From JANPJV01 sp031425695 (GTDB lineage: Bacteria > Pseudomonadota > Gammaproteobacteria > Xanthomonadales > SZUA-5), in contig JANPJV010000059.1 in assembly GCA_031425695.1 (NCBI GenBank), positions 1-22,016 of the forward strand: 22,016 nt of DNA, in the 5' to 3' direction. Below the pieces are notes generated by a model. The model had not been told where the DNA came from and made no database searches. It worked only from the letters and a program-made list of their open reading frames with translations. The stretch's first letter is position 1, and every line of letters starts with the position of its first letter. The translations under genes were made by a program, and so were the position numbers. Positions 13,811 through 21,568 of this stretch are shown here, in pieces.

Positions 13811-16800
13811 TCAGGTTGACAGCTCCCGCGAGGCCCATTGATGAGCATCGCGCGAATGCTTCGCGCGATACAGGGCCATGTCGGCGCGGCGAATGGTCGA
13901 TTCGACCGATTCGTCGCCATTGGCCTGTGCCAAGCCGATGCTGATGGTGAAACCGAATTCCTGGCCATTGTCGAAAACGATCCGGTGGCGGCGCACGGCC
14001 TGCAGCAACGACAGTGCAGCATGTTCGAGCGCATCGTGATCGGCATCCGCTGCCAGGCACAGGAATTCCTCGCCGCCGTAGCGAGCGCACAGTTCTTGCT
14101 CGCCGACGTTGGAACGAAACAGCCTGGAGAACTCCTGCAGCACGCGGTCCCCGTGCGCATGGCCATAGCGATCGTTGCAATCCTTGAACCGATCGAGATC
14201 GATCATCATGACCGACAGCGCCCGCCCCTGCTCGCGCCAGTCTTCAGCCTGCTTGAAGAGCTGGCGGCGATTGGCGAGCCCGGTCAAGGGATCCTGCAGG
14301 GCCATTTCCTGCAAAGCGGCATTGCTTTGCTTGAGCGCCTCGGTCGCGGTGTTGAGCTCGCGCGTACGGGCGTCGACCTGTTTTTCCAGCTCGACCTGCT
14401 GCAGGCGAGCATTGCGTGTCCGCCATTGGATCAGCGCGAACATCGCGAGCAGGATCGCGCCCGCAATGGCGCTGCGCCCCCACCAACTCTCGTGCCACGC
14501 GCTCGCGACCCGCACCTCGAGCACGCGTGCACTGCGCGCGCTATCAGGCTGGTCGACGCGCGTGGCGATCAGCTCCAGTGTATGTGCTCCCGCCGGCAGG
14601 CGCTCGACCAGCGCGCTGGTTGCATCTCCAAGCTCGCTGACGCGCTCATCCAGCCCATGCCAGCGCAGCGCATAGCGCACGTTTTCCGGATGCAGATGCT
14701 CGTCGGCCGAAAACTCCAGCTGGAATGGCTGGTGGTTCGCGGGCAGCTCGAGCAAAGCGGTGTGCACGTAGTCGCCGCGACCCACGCGAATTCGGGTCAG
14801 CTGCGGTCGCAGCGGCGTTACCGGCTCCTCGAGCTCGGCCGGGTCGAAGCTCACCATGCCGCCCATGCCGCCGAAATAGAGACGTTCACCGTCAAAGGCG
14901 CTGGCGCCACCGTTGAACTGGTTGCCGAACAACCCGTCACTCTGCGCGTACCGCGTGACCCGGCCAAGCGCCGGGTCATAGCGCACCAGCCCCTGCAAAG
15001 TTCCGAGCCAGTAGCTGCCCTTGGCGTCGACCTCGATACTGGTGACGTTGCGAACGCGTGCTCGCTGCAAGGGTGCCGGCTGTTCAAACTTGAGCTCGCC
15101 CGCATCGACGACCAGTACCAGGCCACCCGAGGTACCGAGCCAATGCGAGCGGTCGGGCGCGCGAAATTGCGCCAGCACCGCACCGGGCAAGGCGTCCAGC
15201 GCGAGCCCCGGGGCGTGCAGTCCGATCACCGATTCGTCCGCGCGCAGGCGAATCAAGCCGTTGCCGCTGCCAATCCACAGCTCGCCGTCGCGCTCGGCGA
15301 GCGACCACACCGGCGCAGACGCACCGGCAGCGCTCAAGTCGATCCGCTGGAGTCCTTCGGCGCCGATTCGATAAAGCCCAGACTGGGTGCCGGCATAGCG
15401 GCGGCCGTCGGCGGTCTGCAGCGTGCTGCGGATGCGCTCGACTGTGCTGTCGAGCGCGGTCACCTGGCCGCCCCGCAACTCGAACAGGCCGAGACCGGTG
15501 CCGAGCAGCAGGCCTTCCGAGGTGCCTTCAATGCTCCACAGATAGCGCGCCTCGATGCGCGGCGCGGTCCATTCGAGATTCTCCAGCACCCACGGCGCGC
15601 CTTCGCCGCGCGCACCAGCTGCCACCGACTGCACGCCGCCCCCGTAGCTGCCGATCCAGAGGCGCCGGTCCGCGTCCAGATGCAATGCACGCACCATCGA
15701 GTGCCCGAGACGGTCATCGCGGCCACTGACTCGCACCTGGTTCTGGAAAGCTTCGTCGGTGCGCGCGAAGCGCGTCGCGCCTTCACCGAAAACGCCGGCC
15801 CACACGCCATCGCTTTCGGCCAGCAGCGACTGCACGATGATGCCGCTGCCCTCGATCGCATCCCAGCTCGGCAGGTTCAGGCCACGCAGGCAATCGCACT
15901 CGGGGAGGTACACCAGCAGGCCCCGGTTGCTGCCGATGTACAGTCGGCCCTGCTGGGCGGCGAAGGCATAGATGCTGGTCGAACGCAGAGCGCTCGAACG
16001 GGCGTCACCCGGGTGGTACCAGTGATGCGAGCCGCTGCTGATGTCGACCCGCAGCAGGGCGTCGTTCCAGAAGCCGACCCACAGCGTTCCGGCAGGAAAT
16101 TCAACCACCGCGCGCGCCTCGCGGGCGCCGTTGTCGATCTCCGGCGCGGCCACCCGCAACGTCGTCAGCGTGCGTGCGCTCAGGTCGAATCGAAAAACCC
16201 CGTTGCGGCTTCCCAGCCAGATCGCATTGGAGCCCACCGCGACGGAAGTAAACGCCTGAGGCGTGCTCTTGGTCGTGTCCAGTATCGCCGACAACCCGGC
16301 GCCCGGTGTTTGTCCCCGCCAGCTCCACAGCTGGCCGTCCGAAGTTGCCGCGTAGCCCGTGCCATCCGGGCCGAGCGCGAGTCCCTGCACATTTGGAAGA
16401 TCGCTCCCATCGGGGCCAACGCTCCGCGGAGCGCCATCGGCACCAAAAACCAGCAATGCCCGCCGCGTCGCCACGTACATGCCGGCAGGCATCGACAACA
16501 TCGCGACCACATGGCGATCCGCCAGCGTCCCCGGCCGTTCGAGCGGCACGTCGATGAAGCGATGCCCGTCGAAGCGCACGAGGCCGTCCTCGGTTCCAAA
16601 CCACACCAGGCCATCATTGCCGCGGGCAATCGCAGTCACCGAAAGGTTGGGAAGACCGCTCCCGGCGCCATAGCTGCGCGCCGCATGCAGCTCGACGGGC
16701 GCAAGCGCGCTGATGACGAGCACCGTCGCCAGCGCCAGCCATGGGCGAAGCCGCTGCATCGACAACAGTGCCGAGCGAAGGCGTAGGACGGCTTGCACGG

Positions 16801-16816
16801 CTAAGTTGAGGGCCAT
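13811..16816 (-). CDS. Periplasmic beta-propeller sensor diguanylate cyclase
   Basis: The 1001-residue protein has an N-terminal signal anchor (hydrophobic LALATVLVISALAPV), a long series of two-component-regulator propeller repeats (about 45-680, visible as repeated GLVWFGTEDGLVRFDG-like blades), a Y_Y_Y domain (about 690-770), one membrane helix (about 782-799), a short coiled coil (about 800-835) and a GGDEF domain. The GGEEF catalytic motif is at 914-918, with LQDPLTGLANRR and MMIDLDRFKDCNDRYGH intact, so it probably makes c-di-GMP. The RxxD inhibitory site that normally lies five residues before GGEEF is absent. The ligand of the propeller is unknown. ATG 16816 is chosen; ATG 16759 would also leave a signal peptide. 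Confidence 0.88.
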   Translation of the reverse strand: MALNLAVQAVLRLRSALLSMQRLRPWLALATVLVISALAPVELHAARSYGAGSGLPNLSVTAIARGNDGLVWFGTEDGLVRFDGHRFIDVPLERPGTLADRHVVAMLSMPAGMYVATRRALLVFGADGAPRSVGPDGSDLPNVQGLALGPDGTGYAATSDGQLWSWRGQTPGAGLSAILDTTKSTPQAFTSVAVGSNAIWLGSRNGVFRFDLSARTLTTLRVAAPEIDNGAREARAVVEFPAGTLWVGFWNDALLRVDISSGSHHWYHPGDARSSALRSTSIYAFAAQQGRLYIGSNRGLLVYLPECDCLRGLNLPSWDAIEGSGIIVQSLLAESDGVWAGVFGEGATRFARTDEAFQNQVRVSGRDDRLGHSMVRALHLDADRRLWIGSYGGGVQSVAAGARGEGAPWVLENLEWTAPRIEARYLWSIEGTSEGLLLGTGLGLFELRGGQVTALDSTVERIRSTLQTADGRRYAGTQSGLYRIGAEGLQRIDLSAAGASAPVWSLAERDGELWIGSGNGLIRLRADESVIGLHAPGLALDALPGAVLAQFRAPDRSHWLGTSGGLVLVVDAGELKFEQPAPLQRARVRNVTSIEVDAKGSYWLGTLQGLVRYDPALGRVTRYAQSDGLFGNQFNGGASAFDGERLYFGGMGGMVSFDPAELEEPVTPLRPQLTRIRVGRGDYVHTALLELPANHQPFQLEFSADEHLHPENVRYALRWHGLDERVSELGDATSALVERLPAGAHTLELIATRVDQPDSARSARVLEVRVASAWHESWWGRSAIAGAILLAMFALIQWRTRNARLQQVELEKQVDARTRELNTATEALKQSNAALQEMALQDPLTGLANRRQLFKQAEDWREQGRALSVMMIDLDRFKDCNDRYGHAHGDRVLQEFSRLFRSNVGEQELCARYGGEEFLCLAADADHDALEHAALSLLQAVRRHRIVFDNGQEFGFTISIGLAQANGDESVESTIRRADMALYRAKHSRDAHQWASRELST

Positions 16817-16911
16817 GGGCTTCGCAAAAGAGTGAGCGGCGAGTATCTCGGCAGGCACTCGGTGCCACAACCGACCTTATGCCCGGATGACGTCGGAAAT
16901 GGTGCATGGAT

Positions 16912-16928
16912 CGTGACTTTGCGTCACG
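16912..16928. promoter_or_regulatory. Palindrome upstream of the diguanylate cyclase gene
   Basis: CGTGAC and GTCACG flank a 5-base TTTGC spacer, a perfect inverted repeat located about 95 bases before the cyclase start. It resembles a GTGA-TCAC site of the CRP/FNR type but with one more spacer base than CRP, so the regulator is uncertain. Confidence 0.35.
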
Positions 16929-16949
16929 TCCCGGCAAACCCGGCAAGAG

Positions 16950-17107
16950 TAAGCCGCAGGCGCACCCGGGGCGGTTGCGAGCTGTTCCCGGGTGCGCTGC
17001 GCCTATGCGGGCTACGGGAGCGTGCCTCTGTAGCCTGGGTAAGCCGCAGGCGCACCCGGGGCGGGTCCGCGAGCTGTTCCCGGGTGCGCTGCGCTTACCC
17101 GGACTAC
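16950..17107. repeat. Tandem pair of REP-like palindromes, 90-bp period
   Basis: Two copies of one imperfect palindrome begin at 16950 and 17040, exactly 90 bases apart. Each has a left arm with TAAGCCGCAGGCGCACCCGG and a right arm with CCCGGGTGCGCTGCGC, able to form a long stem. The second copy ends in TTACCCGGACTACGG and the first in CTATGCGGGCTACGG. The element occupies the gap between the cyclase promoter region and the MrfB-like gene's stop. It resembles the TACCCGGGCTAC-type intergenic palindromes common in GC-rich proteobacteria. The rest of 16817-17109 holds only the small palindrome at 16912. Confidence 0.8.
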
Positions 17108-17109
17108 GG

Positions 17110-18024
17110 TCAGCGCCAGTCGAGCGCGAGCGACAGGGTGGGCGAAAGCACGGGCATTACCGATCGCCGCGGGCGACTTGGCGCGCGCGCCTTCGGTGCC
17201 GTGCGTGGATCGTTCTGCAACGCGCGCAGGATGCCGAGCAGCGATTCGAGGTCGGTGCGATTGTGGCCGAGCACACGCAGCAGGTCGTGGGTATCACCCT
17301 TGCTCAGGAAATCGCGCCAGGCGCGTGGTGCTTCGCTGCCGGGAAGATCGTGCTGGCGCACGCGCTTGAGCAGCTCCTGTTCGGCGGTGGCGAGCCGGCA
17401 ATCGCGCCAGCTCATCCGAAAGGCACGGCGTACCGGATATAGCAGGTCCCAGTGATCCATCCCGGCCGCGAGCTCGCCAGCGCCATGCAATATCTGCAGG
17501 GTACGCATGGCGGGAATATCGAAGCGCCGACCGTTGTAGCTGACCAGGCAATGGCGCTCGGCACAGGCCTGCATCCAAGCCCGCACCAGGGCACCCTCGC
17601 CTTCCGGACGGGTCATCAGGTACTGGGTCAGGACCCAGGTGTCGGAATCCCAATACAACAACCCGAGCATGAACACCTTGAGGCCGGTGCCGCCGCAGAG
17701 CCCACTGGTCTCGGTGTCGAACAGCAGCAGCTCGGAACGCTCGACGGCCATGCCATCGTGCCATGGCGGTTTGAGTTGTGGCGGGAGGTCGAGCCCGGCC
17801 AGCCGCAACTTGACGCCGCTGACGCGCGCCTGCACGCGCTGCAGGCCGGGGGCAATCTCGATCCCCGGCAGCGGCTGCGCTGCGCGCGCACTGCGCCCAA
17901 GCCGCTCGCGCGTGAGCAGGCGCAGGCGCTCGAGCCGCTGCAGCCATTCGGGCGGCGCAATGGCCGGCGCTGCCGACAATGGCTGGCCGCGCAACTGCTG
18001 CATGCGCTCGCGCAGGGTGGTCAT
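17110..18024 (-). CDS. mrfB: MrfB/YprB-type DEDDh exonuclease
   Basis: The 304-residue protein contains an RNase H-like exonuclease fold of the YprB type: D103 and E105 in LLFDTETSGLCGGTG, N164-G165 and F168-D169 in VSYNGRRFDIPAM, D193 in HWDLLYPVRR, and H254 and D258 in GHNRTDLESL. The acidic residues and the histidine bind the two catalytic metals. In Bacillus subtilis MrfB (YprB) is the nuclease partner of helicase MrfA in excision repair of mitomycin C adducts. Here it lies downstream of the mrfA homologue in the same orientation, with a 166-base gap filled by REP-like inverted repeats. The ATG at 18024 is chosen because upstream in-frame sequence is repeat DNA. A role in DNA repair is inferred from the pairing. 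Confidence 0.8.
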   Translation of the reverse strand: MTTLRERMQQLRGQPLSAAPAIAPPEWLQRLERLRLLTRERLGRSARAAQPLPGIEIAPGLQRVQARVSGVKLRLAGLDLPPQLKPPWHDGMAVERSELLLFDTETSGLCGGTGLKVFMLGLLYWDSDTWVLTQYLMTRPEGEGALVRAWMQACAERHCLVSYNGRRFDIPAMRTLQILHGAGELAAGMDHWDLLYPVRRAFRMSWRDCRLATAEQELLKRVRQHDLPGSEAPRAWRDFLSKGDTHDLLRVLGHNRTDLESLLGILRALQNDPRTAPKARAPSRPRRSVMPVLSPTLSLALDWR

Positions 18025-18045
18025 GGGCTCGGATTGGCCGCGCTC

Positions 18046-18158
18046 AAATTTGGAGTGCAGCGCTCCGCGCCGCTTTGGCTGCTTTTGCTGGGCATCGAAA
18101 AAGTATCCAAAGCGGCGCCGAGCGCCGCCCTCCAAAGCGCTTCGCGCCGCACTCCAAA
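18046..18158. repeat. REP-like inverted repeat cluster between mrfA and mrfB
   Basis: A 30-base arm at 18049-18078 (TTTGGAGTGCAGCGCTCC onward) pairs with 18107-18136, its near-perfect reverse complement, with a 28-base loop. A third, partial arm in the same direction as the second follows to 18158 (GCGCCGCACTCCAAA). The same unit recurs at 21979-22016. In the transcript of mrfA-mrfB it would form a strong stem-loop that could stabilise mrfA mRNA or reduce mrfB expression. Confidence 0.8.
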
Positions 18159-18190
18159 CCACCGCGCACCGCGTGCTCGGTTTCCCACCC

Positions 18191-20665
18191 TCAATGCACC
18201 CAGCGCAGCTTCTGCACCGGGCTTGCCAGCGCAAACTCGGACGGGCTTTCCGCAGCTTTTTCATGCAGCAGTTGCAGGATCTTGAGCGCGCTGGCCTTGG
18301 GCGCGCGGGTCTCGTCGCTGTGCAGGATTGGGCCGACGCAGGCCGGGCAGCCCGCGCCACAGCGGCAACCGGCGATCAGCCCCGTGGCAGACGCGATGAG
18401 CTCGCCGGCGCGCTCGAACAGCGGACGCGACATGCCGATGCCGCCTGGATAGTTGTCGTACAAGTAGACCGCCGGCGCGAAGTGCGCGAGGACGTCGGGA
18501 TCGAGCACCTCGCCCTTGCCGGTGCGCATCTCGCCGCGACCCTTGGCCGAAACCTGTGCCGACCATTCGCTGTCGCCGCTGCCGACCGCCTTGCCGAGGT
18601 CGCGCGGCTCGCACATCGACAGCAGGCTGGCGACTGTGTGCAGCGCATAGGCGGCGCCGAGAAAACCATCCAGTGCCTCGAAGCGCGAGGCGAATGCACC
18701 TTCGATTGCGTCCGGCGGCAGGCGCCACCAGACCGAAGTGGTCTGCAGTTCCTGATCCGGCAGCGTGACCGGTCCATAGCCGATGTTCTCGTGGCTGTAA
18801 TACCGGATCTTCTTGTAGCCGGTGACGCGCCGGATGACTTGTACCTCGCCGTGTTGCGCCTGCCCGCGGCCGGAATCGCTGGCTCCGAACTCGATCAGCG
18901 GCTTGAGACGCGTGTAGTCGATGGCGTCGGTGTAGTAGTCGACGTGGGTGCGCACGACATAGGCCTTGCGCCCGGTCCAGTCGAGCTTCTCGACCTGCCA
19001 GGGCACGGCCTGGATCATGTAGATCGCGCCCTCGTAAAGGGTCAGCGCCGCGGCGGAATAGTCGACTTCGGCGATGATTGTCTGCTTGCCTCCGGTGCGG
19101 TCGACCACGACGAAATTGCCGTCGGCCACCGAGCGCAGGTTGACCGCATTGGCGGGATAACTGTCATCGATCCAGTGCCAGCGCGAGGCGTCCTTGTGCA
19201 GGACATTCTCCTCGCTGAGGTATTCGAGGAACTCACGCACGTCGCGGGTGCCGAGCTTGTCGCCCTCGACGAATGGCAGCTCGAAGGCGGCGCAACGAAT
19301 ATGGTCGAGCAAGATGAGCAGCTGGTCCGGCGCGATCCGCGCATGTTCCGGCGATTGCTCAAGGAAGAAGCCGGGGTTGCGCACGACGAATTGGTCAAGC
19401 GCACCACTGCTCGCAACCAGCACGCCGAGCGACGATTGCTGGCGCCGGCCGGCCCGCCCGATGCGCTGGCGCGTCGCCGCGATGCTGCCCGGATAGCCGC
19501 AAAGGAGACACACATCGAGCGCACCGATGTCGACACCGAGCTCGAGCGCCGAGGTGCTGACGATGGCATCGATGCCGCCGGCACGCATGAGCTTCTCGGT
19601 GAGCCGGCGCTCGTCCGGCAGATAACCGCCGCGATAAGCGCGCACCCGCGCCGGCTTGCGCGGATCATTGTCGAATACGTCCTTGAGATATTTGGTCAGC
19701 ACTTCGACCATCAGCCGCGATTGCGCGAACAAGATGGCCTTGAGCCCCGCCTTGAGGGTCATCCGCGCGAGCTTGCTGACCTGCGAACGCGCAGAGGCGC
19801 GAATGCCGAGCTCCGGATTGATCGGCGGCGGATTCCAGAACAGCAGGTGGCTGGCGCCGGTCGGTGCGCCGCTCTCGGTGATCGCGCGCATCGGCAATCC
19901 GCACAGGGCCTCGGCATGTTCGCCGGGATTGCCGATGGTCGCCGAGCAGCAAACGTACTGCGGCTGCACGCCGTAGAACGCGCAGATCCGCTGCAGGCGG
20001 CGCAGGACATTGGCGACGTGCGCGCCAAACACCCCGCGATACGTGTGCACCTCATCGATCACGATGAACCGCAGCGATTGGAAGAATTGGGCCCACTTGG
20101 TGTGATGCGGCAGGATCGCCTGGTGCAGCATGTCGGGATTGGTGACGACGATCGCGCCCTTGGTGCGTACCGCGGTCCGTGCGTCCGAAGGCGTGTCGCC
20201 GTCGAAGGTGTAGGCGCGCACGCCGAGATCACCGGCGCGGTTGAGCTCGAGCATTTCGGCGACCTGGTCCTGCGCCAGCGCCTTGGTGGGAAACAGGTAC
20301 AGCGCCTTGGCCTCGTGCTTGAGCACCGCATCCAGTACCGGGCCGTTGAAACAGAGGGTCTTGCCCGATGCGGTCGGCGTTGCGATCACGCAATGCTCGC
20401 CCTCGGCCAGCGCACGCCAGGCCTGCGCCTGATGGCTATAGAGACGGTTGACACCGCGACTGCGCAACGCGAACTGCAGTCGCGGGTGCAGGCTGTCCGG
20501 TAGCGGCGCGTAATGTCCCACTCGAGCCGGCGTGATGGCCTCGCCGGTGATGCAGCCGCGGTACTTGCGCTTGAGCCGCGCGACCAGCGCGCCGACGCGA
20601 TCCTCGAAGACGTCCGGGCCCGCAGTGTTCGACTCGACTTCGATTGGACTTGTGGCTAAGCTCAC
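18191..20665 (-). CDS. mrfA: MrfA/YprA-type superfamily 2 DNA helicase
   Basis: The 824-residue protein has a complete SF2 helicase core: Walker A TPTASGKT (96-103), DEVH motif II (204-207), CSATIGNP motif III, STSALELGVDIG motif V and RIGRAGRR motif VI, followed by the C-terminal region of the YprA (COG1205) class with a four-cysteine cluster C767-x-C769-x3-C773-x2-C776. In B. subtilis MrfA is a 3-prime to 5-prime helicase of UvrABC-independent excision repair and its cysteines bind zinc. GTG 20665 is the start, 47 bases from the divergent lexA gene. GAGAGAAC precedes it, overlapping candidate LexA half-sites. Together with the adjacent exonuclease it is a MrfAB-type pair. Confidence 0.87.
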   Translation of the reverse strand: MSLATSPIEVESNTAGPDVFEDRVGALVARLKRKYRGCITGEAITPARVGHYAPLPDSLHPRLQFALRSRGVNRLYSHQAQAWRALAEGEHCVIATPTASGKTLCFNGPVLDAVLKHEAKALYLFPTKALAQDQVAEMLELNRAGDLGVRAYTFDGDTPSDARTAVRTKGAIVVTNPDMLHQAILPHHTKWAQFFQSLRFIVIDEVHTYRGVFGAHVANVLRRLQRICAFYGVQPQYVCCSATIGNPGEHAEALCGLPMRAITESGAPTGASHLLFWNPPPINPELGIRASARSQVSKLARMTLKAGLKAILFAQSRLMVEVLTKYLKDVFDNDPRKPARVRAYRGGYLPDERRLTEKLMRAGGIDAIVSTSALELGVDIGALDVCLLCGYPGSIAATRQRIGRAGRRQQSSLGVLVASSGALDQFVVRNPGFFLEQSPEHARIAPDQLLILLDHIRCAAFELPFVEGDKLGTRDVREFLEYLSEENVLHKDASRWHWIDDSYPANAVNLRSVADGNFVVVDRTGGKQTIIAEVDYSAAALTLYEGAIYMIQAVPWQVEKLDWTGRKAYVVRTHVDYYTDAIDYTRLKPLIEFGASDSGRGQAQHGEVQVIRRVTGYKKIRYYSHENIGYGPVTLPDQELQTTSVWWRLPPDAIEGAFASRFEALDGFLGAAYALHTVASLLSMCEPRDLGKAVGSGDSEWSAQVSAKGRGEMRTGKGEVLDPDVLAHFAPAVYLYDNYPGGIGMSRPLFERAGELIASATGLIAGCRCGAGCPACVGPILHSDETRAPKASALKILQLLHEKAAESPSEFALASPVQKLRWVH

Positions 20666-20670
20666 GGCAC

Positions 20671-20710
20671 GTTCTCTCTTTGTTCTCCACCCACCTCAAG
20701 CGTAGAGAAC
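20671..20710. promoter_or_regulatory. Candidate LexA operator between mrfA and lexA
   Basis: Within the 47-bp divergent gap lies GTTC (20671-20674), seven bases, and GTTC (20682-20685), i.e. GTTC-N7-GTTC, the arrangement of alphaproteobacterial LexA boxes. The hexamers GTTCTC at 20671 and 20682 and the inverted GAGAAC at 20705 form three related half-sites. No gammaproteobacterial CTGT-N8-ACAG box is present. The hexamers also include purine-rich bases that could serve as ribosome sites, so binding is not established. Confidence 0.45.
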
Positions 20711-20712
20711 CA

Positions 20713-21333
20713 ATGGAAAACACGCAAGAGCTTCCGTTGACCCAGTCGCAGCGAAATTTGCTGGCCCATCTCAAGCATCGGCGCGAGCGCGGGATGGCAC
20801 CGGGAACGCTGGACGAGCTGTGCCAGGAGCTCGGGCTCGCGTCACGCGGGTCGCTGCACAAGCAGGTCGCGGCACTGATCGAGCTTGGATTGGTCGAGCC
20901 GATGCAGGGCAAGCAGCGTGGCGTGCGCCTGACCACGCCGGCCCTTCCTGATCGATACACGCTGCCATTGCTCGGCAAGATTGCCGCCGGCAAGCCGATC
21001 ACTGCGATCACCGGCGAAAGCGAAATCGAAGTCCCCGCGAATCTGCTGCCGCGCGGCCGCGGCTATGCGCTGCGCGTCAGCGGCGAGTCCATGCGCGACG
21101 CCGGTATTCTCGACGGCGACACCGTGATCATCGAAGCGCGTGAGCACGCCCGCACCGGCGAGGTCGTGGTCGCGCTCATCGACGGCGAGTCCGCCACGCT
21201 CAAACGTTTGCGGGTACGTGGCGAGATGATCGAGCTCGAATCGGAAAACGCAGAGTTCCCAGTGCAGCGCTACGCTGCGGAACGGGTACAGGTGCAGGGC
21301 GCGGTGGTGGGGCTGCTCAGGGCATATCGCTGA
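20713..21333 (+). CDS. lexA: LexA SOS repressor
   Basis: The 206-residue protein has an N-terminal winged helix (about 1-75) and a C-terminal S24 self-cleavage domain. The cleavage bond is A92-G93 in KIAAGKPI, with Ser126 in SGESMRDAGILDGD and Lys164 in SATLKRL, a spacing nearly identical to E. coli LexA. On DNA damage RecA promotes self-cleavage and de-represses SOS genes. The recognition helix SRGSLHKQVAAL has the S-x-S-[ILV]-H pattern of LexA proteins that bind GAAC/GTTC half-sites rather than the E. coli SPNAAEEHL type. The start at 20713 is chosen because it puts the LTQSQRNLL helix at the N-terminus. It is divergent from mrfA, so autoregulation and SOS control of mrfAB through the shared gap are likely. 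Confidence 0.92.
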   Translation: MENTQELPLTQSQRNLLAHLKHRRERGMAPGTLDELCQELGLASRGSLHKQVAALIELGLVEPMQGKQRGVRLTTPALPDRYTLPLLGKIAAGKPITAITGESEIEVPANLLPRGRGYALRVSGESMRDAGILDGDTVIIEAREHARTGEVVVALIDGESATLKRLRVRGEMIELESENAEFPVQRYAAERVQVQGAVVGLLRAYR

Positions 21334-21342
21334 CGCCTTATT

Positions 21343-21408
21343 GGATCCGGACCTTGTCCGGACGCTTTCCCCGACATAAAGCGTCCGGACAAGGTCCGGA
21401 CCCACGCA
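21343..21408. repeat. REP-like palindromic element, copy 2 (GTCCGGAC family)
   Basis: Two 26-base arms (21343-21368 and 21378-21403) are inverted repeats with a single mismatch and a 9-base loop. Each arm itself contains the palindrome GTCCGGAC or a close form. It begins 10 bases after the lexA stop and may serve as its 3-prime stem. The right half plus CCCACGC is shared with the copy at 7857-7925. Confidence 0.85.
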
Positions 21409-21428
21409 GGATTCGCACTGTTACAACC

Positions 21429-21499
21429 CTGAATACAGGATTCAGCTGATCTGAACCGGTCTTTGGGTACGAGGAACGATGACCTCGCGACAGGTTCAG
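21429..21499. promoter_or_regulatory. Inverted repeats in the leader region of the HPF-like gene
   Basis: CTGAAT and ATTCAG with a 5-base ACAGG spacer (21429-21445) are followed by CTGAACC (21451) and its inverse GGTTCAG (21493-21499), 35 bases apart. All four share a CTGAA/TTCAG core. They lie in the 165-base interval between the REP element and the HPF-like gene and may be operators or a leader structure. No convincing -35/-10 pair was found. Confidence 0.35.
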
Positions 21500-21568
21500 A
21501 CTCAATGAGCGGGACGGCGTCGCAAATCCGCTCGCGTCTCCGAGTCAATCGTCAGCAAGGAGATCCAA

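Noticed and set aside
13838..16786. A 982-codon open frame on the plus strand opposite the cyclase gene
   Set aside because: It mirrors the GGDEF/propeller gene, has no recognisable motif and has the skewed composition of a shadow frame.
16950..17107. CRISPR-like repetition
   Set aside because: Only two units, each palindromic and 90 bases apart with no unique spacers of regular length and no cas genes; REP-type elements explain it.
17639..20503. A 954-codon open frame on the plus strand opposite mrfB and mrfA
   Set aside because: It crosses two real genes and the REP cluster, with no domain signature; the helicase motifs on the other strand are complete.
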